Notes: generated from the letters alone by a model not told the origin. Positions 17,110-26,990 are shown, counted from the stretch's first letter. The stretch is 64,000 nt of DNA from Aureibaculum luteum (GCF_003449015.1 NZ_QRGD01000002.1:372001-436000), one strand, 5' to 3'. Made by a program: numbers and translations.

Positions 17110-17898
17110 ATGTATAAACAGAGAATAGTAATTAAGGTTGGTACTAATGTAATGACCAACAAGGATAATAGAATTGTGAGACCTGTATTACGTAGACTGG
17201 TTAGTCAAATTGCTGAACTGTATGAGCGTAATATTATTTGCGTTCTGGTTTCATCAGGTTCCGTTATCGCGGGAAAAGAAATTTTAGGAAAATCAAAAAT
17301 TAAGGATAAAACGCAACGGCGACAAGTATATTCCGCCATTGGTCAACCTAGAATGATGCGGTTGTACTATAATATTTTTCAAGATTATGGAATGAAGTGT
17401 GCACAGGTATTACCCACCAAGCGTGATTTTAACCCAGGTGTGCATCGTGAAAATATGATTAAATGTTGTGAAGGTTTGTTATCTGAAGGAGTTATACCAA
17501 TTGCGAATGAAGATGACGCCGTTTCGGTAACAATGTCTATGTTTTCCGATAATGACGAATTGGCTAGTTTGGTGGCTCAATTATTAAATGCCGATAAGCT
17601 AATTATATTAACAGATATTGATGGCTTATATAATGGTCATCCTGATTCTGAAAAAAGTGAACTTATTGAAAATGTAGGTGTACAAGAAAATGTTAATAGA
17701 TACATCAAAGAAAGTAATAAAGGGGAAGCCGAAGGTCGTGGTGGAATGGGCTCAAAACTCGATTATGCTCAAAAGGCGGCAGCAAATAATATCCCCACGT
17801 ATATCGCCAATGGTAAAAAAGATAATACCATCATTGATATCATTGATGGCAAAAATGTGGGTACTAAAGTGGCTAAAATTAAAACACTTCAACATTAA
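17110..17898 (+). CDS. proB: Glutamate 5-kinase (without PUA domain)
   Basis: ProB phosphorylates glutamate to glutamyl-5-phosphate, the committed step to proline. The 262-residue protein contains the amino-acid-kinase blocks KQRIVIKVGTNVMTNKD, VLVSSGSVIAGKEIL, PIANEDDAVSV, FSDNDELASLVAQ and GRGGMGSKLDYAQKAA. I chose the ATG at 17110, which starts right at the kinase domain, over an ATG at 17059 inside proC. At about 262 residues it lacks the C-terminal PUA domain of the E. coli enzyme (367 aa), as in many Bacteroidota. The next gene, proA, begins 22 bases after its stop. Confidence 0.94.
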   Translation: MYKQRIVIKVGTNVMTNKDNRIVRPVLRRLVSQIAELYERNIICVLVSSGSVIAGKEILGKSKIKDKTQRRQVYSAIGQPRMMRLYYNIFQDYGMKCAQVLPTKRDFNPGVHRENMIKCCEGLLSEGVIPIANEDDAVSVTMSMFSDNDELASLVAQLLNADKLIILTDIDGLYNGHPDSEKSELIENVGVQENVNRYIKESNKGEAEGRGGMGSKLDYAQKAAANNIPTYIANGKKDNTIIDIIDGKNVGTKVAKIKTLQH

Positions 17899-17920
17899 TA
17901 AATTTAGAAAAATTATAAAA

Positions 17921-19120
17921 ATGAAATTATTAGAAACAGATATAAAAAATAAGGTACTGAATTCAATGATGGTCATATTAGATGAAAATCGTGAAGATTT
18001 AATAGTAGCAAATAAAAAGGATTTAGAAGCTTTTAAAAAAGAAGATCAGGCGATGTATGATAGGTTGATTGTAAATTCTAAAAAAATTGATGGAATGATT
18101 CAAGCTATCAAAGAAGTAGAAGCTCAAGAAGACCCTGTAAATCAGGTAATTTCAAATAATGTTCTAGAAAACGGATTAAAAATTGTAAATAAAACGGCAC
18201 CGTTTGGTACGATTATGATTATCTATGAATCTCGGCCAGATGTAACTGTTGAAGCAAGTGTACTTGCTTTTAAAGCAAATAGTAAAATTTTGCTAAAAGG
18301 TGGTAAAGAAGCCATACACAGCAATACGGTATTAGTCAATTTTTGGCATAAAGCCTTAAAAGAAAATAATTTACCTATCGATTATGTTCAATTGTTGAAT
18401 ATGGATAGAGTAGCTACTCAGAAATTTTTAAAAAATCCAACTGAAAAATTAGATTTAATTGTTCCCCGCGGTGGAGAAAAATTAATTGCCTTTGTTAAAG
18501 AACATGCTAAGTGTCCTGTACTTATTAGTGGAAGAGGTAATAATTTTTTATATGTTGATGAGAATGCCGATTGGCAAATGAGTCTAAAAGTAATACTTAA
18601 TGCAAAAATGGATAAAATTTCTGCATGCAACGCCTTAGATAAAATATTAATTAACAGGAAAATTAAAAATTACAATGAAAAATTGCACGAATTACAACGT
18701 GTTTTATCGGATAACAATATTGACATTCTAGTTGATGAGAAAATCAATGAAGTTTTAATTAATGAAACATTAATTCAGGAAGATGCAATTTGGTATGAAG
18801 AGTTTTTGTCTATGAAATGTTGTATTGGTGAAGTTGAAACACCGAAAGAAGCAATCCGTAAGATTAATAAATATTCAGGAGGTCATTCTGCATCAATTAT
18901 TACAAGTAATGACAAAACTGCATTAGATTTTATGCAACAGGTAGATAGTGCAGCGGTCTATCAAAATGCATCTACTAGATTTACTGATGGTGGTAAAATG
19001 GGGGTTGGTGCTGAATTAGCAATCAGTACTGATAAATTGCACCATAGAGGTCCTCTAGGTCTAAAACAGCTGGTAACAAATAAGTATTATATGTTTGGTG
19101 ATGGTCAAATAAGAGAATGA
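17921..19120 (+). CDS. proA: Glutamate-5-semialdehyde dehydrogenase (gamma-glutamyl phosphate reductase)
   Basis: ProA reduces glutamyl-5-phosphate to the semialdehyde, which cyclises to pyrroline-5-carboxylate. The 399-residue protein from the ATG at 17921 (MKLLETDIKNK) has the expected blocks VNKTAPFGTIMIIYESRPD, LKGGKEAIHSN, DLIVPRGGEKLIAFVKE and the C-terminal STRFTDGGKMGVGAELAIST and LHHRGPLGLKQL. The active-site cysteine region reads KMDKISACNALDKILIN. A longer frame upstream overlaps proB and is not needed. The gene's TGA overlaps the next start (ATGA), so translation of the acetyltransferase gene is coupled to proA. Confidence 0.94.
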   Translation: MKLLETDIKNKVLNSMMVILDENREDLIVANKKDLEAFKKEDQAMYDRLIVNSKKIDGMIQAIKEVEAQEDPVNQVISNNVLENGLKIVNKTAPFGTIMIIYESRPDVTVEASVLAFKANSKILLKGGKEAIHSNTVLVNFWHKALKENNLPIDYVQLLNMDRVATQKFLKNPTEKLDLIVPRGGEKLIAFVKEHAKCPVLISGRGNNFLYVDENADWQMSLKVILNAKMDKISACNALDKILINRKIKNYNEKLHELQRVLSDNNIDILVDEKINEVLINETLIQEDAIWYEEFLSMKCCIGEVETPKEAIRKINKYSGGHSASIITSNDKTALDFMQQVDSAAVYQNASTRFTDGGKMGVGAELAISTDKLHHRGPLGLKQLVTNKYYMFGDGQIRE

Positions 19121-19983
19121 AAATGAAAATAAATAGAATGAATTTTGATATTCTCGAAGAAATTGAAGGAACACTTATCCATCATGGTACGGTAAATAAC
19201 AGGGTTTACTTTATGGGTTTTAAATATACTAATTTTGATAAAATCATAACGAATGTAAACCGATTAGCAAATAAGAAGAAGTACGATAAAATTATTGGCA
19301 AAGTACCAGAAAGTGGATTACAACAATTTCTAATGAATGGCTTTAAGGTTGAGGCAAAAATTCCAAATTTATATAAAGATGCTACAGGATATTTTATTTC
19401 TGAATATTTGAATGAAAAACGAGAATATTGTAGTCTGAATACAATGAAAATAATTGAATCAGTAAAAAAAATTGCGTTAGCAGCTACTTTAGATAATCAA
19501 AATAAGAACTTGCCTTTAGCATATGATTTAAGAAAATTGGAATCAAAAGATTTAGAAAGATTGAGTGATTTAAATAAATTATCTTTTAAAACCTATGCTT
19601 TTCCTATATGGGAAATAGAATATCTTAAAGAATGTTTACAAAATAATTATGAGTTTTATGGAGCTTATAAAGACTCTAAATTAGTGATTTCTGCTATGGT
19701 GAAAATTGATAAGAAAGAATCTAATGCAGAAGTTATTGATTTTGCCATACACCCTAATTATAGAGGTCAAAATTTATCGTTTTATATCATGAACAAAATA
19801 AAAGAAGCGATTATTGGAAAAGGATTGAATACACTATATGCTATTGTAAGATCAACTTCTTATGGGTTGAATATAACCTTTGCAAAACAAGGTTTTATTC
19901 CGGGAGGCACATTAATTAACAATACGTTGGTAGAAAACACCCTTGAAAGTATGAATGTTTGGTATTTAAATTTAAATAAATAA
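19117..19983 (+). CDS. ablB: Beta-lysine N-acetyltransferase-like GNAT protein (AblB-like)
   Basis: A 288-residue protein. Its N-terminal half carries AblB-like blocks (YDKIIGKVPESGLQQFLMNG, FKVEAKIPNLYK, GYFISEYLNEKRE) and its C-terminal half a GNAT fold (IDFAIHPNYRGQNLSFYIMN is the acetyl-CoA-binding motif A). AblB with lysine 2,3-aminomutase (AblA) makes the compatible solute N-epsilon-acetyl-beta-lysine. AblA is not in the window. The ATGA overlap with proA places it in the proline operon, which fits an osmolyte theme. If ablA is missing from the genome, the substrate may differ. Confidence 0.72.
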   Translation: MKMKINRMNFDILEEIEGTLIHHGTVNNRVYFMGFKYTNFDKIITNVNRLANKKKYDKIIGKVPESGLQQFLMNGFKVEAKIPNLYKDATGYFISEYLNEKREYCSLNTMKIIESVKKIALAATLDNQNKNLPLAYDLRKLESKDLERLSDLNKLSFKTYAFPIWEIEYLKECLQNNYEFYGAYKDSKLVISAMVKIDKKESNAEVIDFAIHPNYRGQNLSFYIMNKIKEAIIGKGLNTLYAIVRSTSYGLNITFAKQGFIPGGTLINNTLVENTLESMNVWYLNLNK

Positions 19984-19991
19984 AATTATAA

Positions 19992-20186
19992 ATGATGAAA
20001 TTAATATATGTAAAACGGAGCACAAAAACAGAAATACGTTATACAAAAAAAATGGGTCAGTTAAAATCTAGAGTTACTTATATAAAAAAATATGCCTTGG
20101 GCTTTCCGATAAAAATAGTACATAAATATAGAGAAACTTATTACGGTAAAGTCAAAGATTGTGAAGATATAGTTTTGTCGAAATAA
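19992..20186 (+). CDS. Small basic hypothetical protein
   Basis: A 64-residue, very basic protein (KRSTKTEIRYTKKMGQLKSR) that starts eight bases after the acetyltransferase gene and ends with the acidic CEDIVLSK. I do not recognise it. The tight spacing makes it the probable last gene of the proCBA-ablB operon; there is no homology support. Confidence 0.45.
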   Translation: MMKLIYVKRSTKTEIRYTKKMGQLKSRVTYIKKYALGFPIKIVHKYRETYYGKVKDCEDIVLSK

Positions 20187-20373
20187 CATGTAGCTTTTAA
20201 TTGTAAGAATTATGTATTATCAGTACTTGGTTTATTTTTAAGTAAAATTCTTTTTACTATATGATGCCTATAAAAATGTGTAAGTTATTGAAGAATGGAG
20301 AACTCTTATTTTAATGTTTAAGGTACAGCATGAAAATAATTCAAAGAGGCATGTCAAATATTAAAATTGAAAC

Positions 20374-20403
20374 TTGTAACCTAAAAGCAATTCCTTACTT
20401 TTG
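20374..20403 (+). promoter_or_regulatory. Promoter of the methyltransferase-ZIP operon
   Basis: TTG at 20374-20376, 19-base spacer, TACTTTTG at 20396-20403; predicted start near 20409, nine bases before the ATG. Confidence 0.72.
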
Positions 20404-20417
20404 CTTTTTTAATAGTT

Positions 20418-21146
20418 ATGAAAGAAAAACAGGAGTGGTTTAAAGATTGGTTTGACACAAAGTATTATCATATTTTGTATCAAGATAGAAATGATGATGA
20501 AGCACAAAACTTTATGAAACATCTCATTTCTTTTTTAAAATTGGAAAAGAATAGCAAAATTTTAGATTTACCGTGTGGAAGAGGAAGACATTCGGTTTTT
20601 TTAAATCAATTGGGTTATAATGTAATTGGTGCTGACCTTTCAGAAAACAGTATCGTTTTTGCAAAACAGTTTGAAAACGAATCATTACATTTTAAAATTC
20701 ACGATATGCGTGATTCATTTGAAACAAAATTTGATGCTATTTTCAATTTATTTACAAGTTTTGGATATTTCGACGATGCAGAAACAAATATTCAAGTTTT
20801 AAAGAATTTAAAAAACGGATTAAAAGAAAATGGATTGTTGGTTATTGATTTTTTGAATGTTGATTATGTTAAAAAACACATAGTTTACAAGGAGTCTGTG
20901 TCGCGAAACAATATTGATTTTGATATTAGTAGAACTGTTGATGGCAATGCCATAATTAAAGATATTCGCTTTTTTGCTGATGGCAGAGATCATCATTATA
21001 CGGAAAAAATTAAATTTTTACCTCTTGAAACATTAAAGGAATACTTTATAACTGCTGGTTTGCATTTGAAACACACTTTTGGATCGTATGCACTTGAAGA
21101 TTTTGATGTTGAAAATTCAAGCCGCTTAATACTACTATTAGAATGA
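20418..21146 (+). CDS. Class I SAM-dependent methyltransferase
   Basis: A 242-residue protein with a Rossmann methyltransferase domain: motif I ILDLPCGRGRHSVFLNQLG at about residues 48-66, motif II NVIGADLSENSIVFAK, motif III-like FDAIFNLFTSFGYF and a following strand GLLVIDFLNV. Homologues are annotated as methyltransferase type 11/25; the substrate is unknown. The last base pairs (ATGA) overlap the start of the ZIP transporter, so they form a two-gene operon behind a well-formed promoter. Confidence 0.85.
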   Translation: MKEKQEWFKDWFDTKYYHILYQDRNDDEAQNFMKHLISFLKLEKNSKILDLPCGRGRHSVFLNQLGYNVIGADLSENSIVFAKQFENESLHFKIHDMRDSFETKFDAIFNLFTSFGYFDDAETNIQVLKNLKNGLKENGLLVIDFLNVDYVKKHIVYKESVSRNNIDFDISRTVDGNAIIKDIRFFADGRDHHYTEKIKFLPLETLKEYFITAGLHLKHTFGSYALEDFDVENSSRLILLLE

Positions 21147-21838
21147 GTTTTATAGCTTTAATTTTATCTGTTTTAATTGGTGTTCTCGTTGTTGTTTCAT
21201 TAAAGCCAAGTACTAAAATAATTCAACTTTTTTTATCATTCAGTGGTGCGTACTTATTATCTATGACGGTACTGCATTTATTACCAGAGGTATTTGAATC
21301 GCATAAAGAAGACGTTGGTGTATATATCCTGATAGGAATTTTAATACAAACTATTTTAGAATATTTTTCGAAAGGGGCGGAGCATGGTCATATTCACGTT
21401 CACAACCATTCTCATATTAAAAAAGTACCATGGTTATTGTTTTTGAGTTTATGTATTCATTCTTTTTTGGAAGGAATTCCACTTAATTTAGCTCAAAACA
21501 ATTTACTATTGTGGGCAATTGTTATTCATAAAATACCGGTAACCATTGTGCTAACCGTTTTTTTATTACAATCTACATTGTCAAAAAAGTTGATTTACAC
21601 CTTTGTTATCTTATTTGCACTGATGAGCCCAATGGGCCTGTTATTCAGTTCAAATATTACATTTTTTGAAAATTATCACACGCAGATAACGGGTATAATA
21701 ATTGGAGTTTTCTTACATATTGCCACGGCAATATTATTCGAAAGTTCTCAAAATCATCAATTTAATATCCGCAAGTTCATCGCAGTGTTGTTAGGGTTTA
21801 TAGTAGCTTTTTTAGGAACTCAATTAGGAGGTCATTGA
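21143..21838 (+). CDS. ZIP-family metal transporter
   Basis: A 231-residue integral membrane protein with about seven to eight helices. The histidine-rich loop HGHIHVHNHSH (about residues 80-92) after helix III and the metal-path motifs HSFLEGIPLNLA and HKIPVTIVLTVFL in helices IV and V are diagnostic for ZIP (SLC39) importers of zinc, iron or manganese. There is no signal for which metal is preferred. It is translationally coupled to the methyltransferase gene and followed by a bidirectional terminator. Confidence 0.88.
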   Translation: MSFIALILSVLIGVLVVVSLKPSTKIIQLFLSFSGAYLLSMTVLHLLPEVFESHKEDVGVYILIGILIQTILEYFSKGAEHGHIHVHNHSHIKKVPWLLFLSLCIHSFLEGIPLNLAQNNLLLWAIVIHKIPVTIVLTVFLLQSTLSKKLIYTFVILFALMSPMGLLFSSNITFFENYHTQITGIIIGVFLHIATAILFESSQNHQFNIRKFIAVLLGFIVAFLGTQLGGH

Positions 21839-21904
21839 AGAATTAAAAAAGATAGACAAATTGAATGTATAATTGTTTAGTCTAATTTACTTAATTACAA
21901 ATAA

Positions 21905-21936
21905 AAAAAGCTCATGAAGTAATTCAAGAGCTTTTT
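21905..21936. terminator. Bidirectional terminator between the ZIP gene and recQ
   Basis: AAAAAGCTC-A-TGAA with TTCA-A-GAGCTTTTT: nine plus four base pairs around a short loop, with A and T runs at each end, serving the two converging transcripts. Confidence 0.8.
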
Positions 21937-21979
21937 AGTTTTTATTTCTATTAATGTGTACTTGTATTTTTTTGATTAA

Positions 21980-24172
21980 TTAATTAGCAACTTCACTTAT
22001 AAATTTAATTCGCATTAGGCGTAATTCTTCTTCGTCATAATCGCCATCAAATTCATCAAGAGCTTCTTGTATTTTATCGGTATCAGCTTCCATAAAATAA
22101 TCATGAATTTCTTCTTGCTGATCTTCATCAAGTAAATCGTCTAAACTATAGTTGATATTTATTTTAGTACCTGAATAAACAATTCGTTCCATCTCTTTAG
22201 TAAGCTCAATCATGGTTAAACCCTTAGATTTTGCGATATCAATTAATGGAAGTTTTCTATCAGTATTTTGTATAATAAATAATTTTAAAGCGGAATTAAC
22301 ACCTGTTGTTTTTACGATAAGATCATCAGGTCTAGTAATGTCATTATCGGTAACATAACGCTGAATTAAGTCTACAAATTCTTTACCGTATTTTTTTGCT
22401 TTACCTTCACCTACACCATGTACATTAGCTAATTCTTCTAAGTCTATGGGGTACTTCATGGTCATGTCTTCCATCGAAGGATCTTGAAAAACAGCAAATG
22501 GTGGTACATTTTTACGTTTACCCACTTTTTTACGCAAATCCTTTAACATAGACATCAGCTGTTGGTCAACAACGGCTCCAGATGCTTTACTATTTGTTAT
22601 GATGTTGCTATTATCTTCATCTCCATAAAAATGATCTTCAGTCATCATAAATGACGTTGGGTTTTCAATATAATCTAAACCTTTTTGTGGAAGTTTTAGT
22701 ACACCATATTGCTCAATTTCTTTGGTTATAAACCCAGCCACTAAAACTTGACGAATTAAAGCCATCCAAAATACGCCTTCTTTATTTTTTCCTACTCCGA
22801 AATAAGTCTGTTCATCCGTTCTTCGCGATTTTAATAAAGCATTTGACCTTCCTATTAAAGTGTTAACCACCTCTTTAGATTTGTATTCTTCTTTTGTATC
22901 CCTAATAGTTTCTAATAATATTTTAACTTCATTTTTAGCCTCTATTTTCTTTTTTGGATTTCTAACATTATCATCCATATCGGCTCCGTCTCCATTTTTC
23001 TCATCAAATTCTTCTCCAAAATAGTGCAATAAAAATTTACGACGAGACATTGAAGTTTCCGCATAAGAAACCACCTCCTGCAGTAAGGCATGACCAATTT
23101 CTTGCTCGGCAACAGGTTTACCAGACAAGAATTTTTCTAATTTTTCAATATCCTTATAGGCATAAAAAGCAAGACAATGACCTTGGCCACCATCTCTACC
23201 ACCTCTTCCTGTTTCTTGATAATAACTTTCTAAACTTTTAGGAATATCATGGTGTATTACAAAACGAACATCCGGTTTATCTATCCCCATTCCAAAAGCA
23301 ATAGTAGCAACTACAACATCGACATCTTCCATCAAAAACATATCTTGATGTTTGGCTCTGGTTTTACCATCTAAACCTGCATGATAAGGCACAGCCTTTA
23401 TCCCATTAACGATGAGCACATTTGCTATCTCTTCAACTTTTTTTCTACTTAGACAGTAAATAATTCCTGACTTGTCTTTAAAATCTCGAACAAATCTGAT
23501 AATATCTTTTTCTACGTCTTTAGTTTTCGGCCTTATTTCATAATATAAATTAGGTCGGTTAAAAGAAGCTTTATAAGTTGTAGCATCTGTAATGGCTAAA
23601 TTCTTTAAAATATCTTCTTGAACTTTTGGAGTTGCCGTAGCGGTGAGTCCTATAATAGGAACATCATCTATACGTTCAATTATTTTTTTAAGATTTCTAT
23701 ATTCAGGTCTAAAGTCATGTCCCCATTCAGAAATACAATGGGCTTCATCAATAGCTACAAAGGATATTTTTTGAGTTTTTAAAAAATCAATGTATTCCTC
23801 TTTCGTTAAAGATTCTGGAGCTACATATAACAATTTTGTTACGCCTGATTTTATATCATTCATTACCCGTGCAACATCTCCTTTATTTAAAGAGGAATTT
23901 AGCACATGGGCAATACCTTCATCTTCTGAAATACCTCTTATGGCATCTACTTGATTCTTCATCAAAGCGATTAAAGGAGATACTACAATTGCAGTACCTT
24001 CTTGTATTAATGCCGGTAGCTGATAACATAAAGATTTACCGCCACCAGTAGGCATTATAACAAAGACATCTTCCTTATTTATAATACTTCTAATAACTTG
24101 CTCTTGTAAACCTTTAAATTTGGTGAATCCAAAATATTGTTTTAAGGCGTCGTGTAAGTTTAAATTTGTCAC
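21980..24172 (-). CDS. recQ: ATP-dependent DNA helicase RecQ
   Basis: RecQ unwinds recombination and replication intermediates with 3'-5' polarity. The 730-residue protein has the superfamily 2 core: motif 0 QYFGFTKFKGLQ, Walker A MPTGGGKSLCYQLPAL (about 40-55), the DEAH box AIDEAHCISEWGHDFRP, GLTATATPKVQ, IAFGMGIDKPDVRFVIHHD and QETGRGGRDG. An RQC/winged-helix region follows, then an HRDC domain (about 530-610) and an acidic C-terminal tail of the Bacteroidota type. The RQC zinc cysteines are not evident. The gene diverges from kdsD with about 80 bases between the starts. Confidence 0.95.
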   Translation of the reverse strand: MTNLNLHDALKQYFGFTKFKGLQEQVIRSIINKEDVFVIMPTGGGKSLCYQLPALIQEGTAIVVSPLIALMKNQVDAIRGISEDEGIAHVLNSSLNKGDVARVMNDIKSGVTKLLYVAPESLTKEEYIDFLKTQKISFVAIDEAHCISEWGHDFRPEYRNLKKIIERIDDVPIIGLTATATPKVQEDILKNLAITDATTYKASFNRPNLYYEIRPKTKDVEKDIIRFVRDFKDKSGIIYCLSRKKVEEIANVLIVNGIKAVPYHAGLDGKTRAKHQDMFLMEDVDVVVATIAFGMGIDKPDVRFVIHHDIPKSLESYYQETGRGGRDGGQGHCLAFYAYKDIEKLEKFLSGKPVAEQEIGHALLQEVVSYAETSMSRRKFLLHYFGEEFDEKNGDGADMDDNVRNPKKKIEAKNEVKILLETIRDTKEEYKSKEVVNTLIGRSNALLKSRRTDEQTYFGVGKNKEGVFWMALIRQVLVAGFITKEIEQYGVLKLPQKGLDYIENPTSFMMTEDHFYGDEDNSNIITNSKASGAVVDQQLMSMLKDLRKKVGKRKNVPPFAVFQDPSMEDMTMKYPIDLEELANVHGVGEGKAKKYGKEFVDLIQRYVTDNDITRPDDLIVKTTGVNSALKLFIIQNTDRKLPLIDIAKSKGLTMIELTKEMERIVYSGTKININYSLDDLLDEDQQEEIHDYFMEADTDKIQEALDEFDGDYDEEELRLMRIKFISEVAN

Positions 24173-24201
24173 TCTTTTTATTATTTATCTATAATTTTAG
24201 A

Positions 24202-24209
24202 TACATTTG
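24202..24209 (+). promoter_or_regulatory. -7 element of the kdsD promoter
   Basis: TACATTTG matches TAnnTTTG. It overlaps a TTG at 24207, which therefore cannot be the start codon, and supports the TTG at 24255. Confidence 0.6.
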
Positions 24210-24254
24210 CAACTAAAGATACTACTTTATTTTTATATACTAATAATTTCCATT

Positions 24255-25220
24255 TTGAATACTAAAAAAGATATTTTAGAAATTGCCAAAAATAGTATTA
24301 CTATCGAAAGTAAGGCGATAGCGAATTTAATAAATTTTTTGAACAAAGATTTCGAAAATGCTGTTAAATTTATTCTTAAATCGAAAGGTCGCGTTATTGT
24401 TACAGGAATTGGCAAAAGTGCCAATATTGCCACAAAAATAGTCGCAACGTTAAATTCAACAGGAACACCGTCTATATTTATGCACGCGGCAGATGCTATA
24501 CATGGAGATTTAGGTATTGTACAAAAAGATGATATCGTTATCTGTATTTCAAAAAGTGGTAATACACCAGAAATAAAAGTGTTATTACCGTTAATAAAAG
24601 ATTCAAAAAATAAAATTATTGCAATTACAGGTAATTTAGAATCATATTTGGCAATGCAAGCCGATTTTGTTTTAAACTCTTTTGTTGAACAAGAGGCTTG
24701 TCCGAACAACTTGGCACCAACAACCAGTACTACTGCCCAGTTGGTTATGGGTGATGCTTTGGCCATTTGTTTGTTGGAAATGAAAGATTTTACGAGTAAA
24801 GATTTTGCAAAATATCACCCTGGCGGAACATTGGGTAAAAGATTATATCTTAGAGTTTCTGATTTGATAGAGAAAAATACAAAGCCTATTGTAAAACCAG
24901 ATGATTCTATTACAACCGTAATTATTGAGATTTCTGAAAAGCGATTAGGAGCTACGGCTGTAATTGAAAATGGTGCTATAATCGGTATAATTACAGATGG
25001 TGATATAAGAAGAATGCTTAGAAATAATAATAACTTTACGCACTTGACTGCAAAAGAAATTATGGGTAAAAATCCAAAAGTTATCGGTTCAGATGCTATG
25101 GCTGTTGCGGCATTAAATATTATGGAGAGCAATAATATTACACAATTATTGGTTGCAGATGGCGAAGAATATAAAGGAGTAGTACATTTACATGATTTAA
25201 TAAAAGAAGGTATAATTTAA
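24255..25220 (+). CDS. kdsD: Arabinose-5-phosphate isomerase (KpsF/GutQ family)
   Basis: The enzyme interconverts ribulose-5-phosphate and arabinose-5-phosphate, the first step to KDO for lipopolysaccharide. A SIS domain (VIVTGIGKSANIATKIVATL, STGTPSIFMHAADAIHGDLG, ISKSGNTPEIKVLLPLI, about residues 40-180) is followed by two CBS domains (about 205-320). I start it at TTG 24255, giving 321 residues, the normal length; the upstream TTG at 24207 lies in the -7 element. TatC starts one base after the stop and lptB follows, so lipopolysaccharide synthesis and export genes are close together. Confidence 0.9.
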   Translation: MNTKKDILEIAKNSITIESKAIANLINFLNKDFENAVKFILKSKGRVIVTGIGKSANIATKIVATLNSTGTPSIFMHAADAIHGDLGIVQKDDIVICISKSGNTPEIKVLLPLIKDSKNKIIAITGNLESYLAMQADFVLNSFVEQEACPNNLAPTTSTTAQLVMGDALAICLLEMKDFTSKDFAKYHPGGTLGKRLYLRVSDLIEKNTKPIVKPDDSITTVIIEISEKRLGATAVIENGAIIGIITDGDIRRMLRNNNNFTHLTAKEIMGKNPKVIGSDAMAVAALNIMESNNITQLLVADGEEYKGVVHLHDLIKEGII

Positions 25221-25221
25221 G

Positions 25222-26049
25222 ATGGCGAAGAAAAAGACTAAAGAACAAAAGGAAATGTCTTTCTTAGACCATCTTGAAGTACTGAGGTGGACTTTAGTGA
25301 GATCAACATTAGCGGTACTTGTAATGAGTTCTATCGCTTTTTTAATGAAATCATTTATTTTTGATGTGATTATTTTTCTTCCCAAAGACCCTCAATTTAT
25401 TACGTATAGGTTTTTATGTGATCTTTCACAAAGGTTTGGTACCGATGGTTTGTGTATTGATGAAATACCTTTTATAGTTCAAAGTAGAACCATGGCAGGG
25501 CAGTTTTCTGCTCATATTTGGACGTCAATTACGGTAGGGTTTATTGCGGCGTTTCCATTTATTTTATGGGAAATTTGGAAATTTATAAAGCCAGCATTGT
25601 ATGTAAAAGAAAGGAAACATGCCCGAAGTTTTATTATAATATCTTCGTTATTGTTCTTTTTAGGTGTATTATTTGGTTACTATTTAATAACACCGTTGTC
25701 TATAAACTTTTTAGGTTCTTATAGAGTTTCTATGCAAGTGGAGAATAATACTGATATAAGTTCATATATTGGTTTGTTAAGAGCTTCGGTATTAGCCGCA
25801 GGTTTAATTTTTGAAATGCCTGTTATTATCTATTTTCTTGCAAAAATGGGAATAGTAACTCCTGAGTTTTTGAGAAAATATAGAAAGTATGCCATTGTTG
25901 TGTTACTTTTATTAGCGGCAATTATTACACCACCAGATGTTGTTAGTCAATTTATTGTGGCAATACCTATGGCAATTTTGTATGAAGTAAGTATTGTTAT
26001 AGCTAGTGTAATGGCACGAAAAGCAAGAAAGAGGGCCGCTAAGGGTTAG
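25222..26049 (+). CDS. tatC: Twin-arginine translocase subunit TatC
   Basis: TatC is the membrane receptor for folded proteins with twin-arginine signals. The 275-residue protein has the N-terminal signature EMSFLDHLEVLRWTLVRS, six membrane helices, a long first periplasmic loop with FIVQSRTMAGQFSAHIWTS and the helix-capping FPFILWEIWKFIKPALY motif. A final basic tail (MARKARKRAAKG) faces the cytoplasm. TatA/B are not in the window. It follows kdsD by one base. Confidence 0.95.
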   Translation: MAKKKTKEQKEMSFLDHLEVLRWTLVRSTLAVLVMSSIAFLMKSFIFDVIIFLPKDPQFITYRFLCDLSQRFGTDGLCIDEIPFIVQSRTMAGQFSAHIWTSITVGFIAAFPFILWEIWKFIKPALYVKERKHARSFIIISSLLFFLGVLFGYYLITPLSINFLGSYRVSMQVENNTDISSYIGLLRASVLAAGLIFEMPVIIYFLAKMGIVTPEFLRKYRKYAIVVLLLLAAIITPPDVVSQFIVAIPMAILYEVSIVIASVMARKARKRAAKG

Positions 26050-26162
26050 TTTTTTTTCGTAAAATCTGATAAGGTCGAAAGGGAACGGTTAGAAAATTAA
26101 GATACCAATGGATGTAAAAAGCATTGTTTTAAATGATAAATAAAAATTATTAAATTAAGCTA

Positions 26163-26906
26163 ATGATTTTAAGAGCGGAGAATATTGAAAAAACTTACGG
26201 TAGTAGAAAGGTTGTAAAAGGCATCTCGTTACAAGTAGAACAAGGTGAAATTATCGGTTTACTAGGTCCAAATGGAGCAGGCAAAACCACCTCTTTTTAT
26301 ATGATTGTAGGAATGGTAAAACCTAACGAAGGCAGAATATTTTTAGACAACGAAGATATTACAGATGATTCGATGTATAAACGTGCTCAAAAAGGAGTAG
26401 GCTATTTAGCTCAAGAAGCATCCGTATTTAGAAAACTTTCTGTAGAAGATAATATACTTTCCGTTTTACAATTTACAAAATTGTCTAAAAGGGAACAAAA
26501 GGAAAAATTAGAATCGCTCATTGAAGAATTCAGTCTAGGTCATGTCAGAAAGAATAGAGGTGATTTACTGTCAGGTGGAGAACGTCGTAGAACAGAAATT
26601 GCTCGAGCATTAGCATCTGACCCAAACTTTATATTATTAGATGAACCTTTTGCCGGTGTAGATCCAATCGCAGTTGAAGACATTCAAAGTATTGTTTCTC
26701 ATTTAAAAGACAGAAATATAGGTATTTTAATCACCGATCATAATGTACAAGAAACGCTTGCTATTACTGATAAAACCTATTTGATGTTTGAAGGTGGTAT
26801 TCTTAAAGAAGGAACACCAGAAGAATTGGCTGCAGATGAAATGGTAAGAAAAGTGTATTTAGGCGAGAGTTTTGAGTTGAAAAAGGTGAAACAGAAAATG
26901 AAATAA
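26163..26906 (+). CDS. lptB: LPS export ABC transporter ATP-binding protein
   Basis: LptB powers extraction of lipopolysaccharide from the inner membrane together with LptF/LptG. The 247-residue ATPase has Walker [15 protein letters not shown] (about 34-47), Q loop, signature [15 protein letters not shown], Walker [13 protein letters not shown], and H loop [10 protein letters not shown]; the block [20 protein letters not shown] is characteristic of the LptB branch. It is about 110 bases after tatC in the same direction. Confidence 0.93.
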   Translation: MILRAENIEKTYGSRKVVKGISLQVEQGEIIGLLGPNGAGKTTSFYMIVGMVKPNEGRIFLDNEDITDDSMYKRAQKGVGYLAQEASVFRKLSVEDNILSVLQFTKLSKREQKEKLESLIEEFSLGHVRKNRGDLLSGGERRRTEIARALASDPNFILLDEPFAGVDPIAVEDIQSIVSHLKDRNIGILITDHNVQETLAITDKTYLMFEGGILKEGTPEELAADEMVRKVYLGESFELKKVKQKMK

Positions 26907-26990
26907 AATTCGTAATTCAAAAAGATTATTAATTTTTACGATTACATTTTCAGTAGCCTTTAAACAAATTAAAACTTTAGTTTTATAGCG

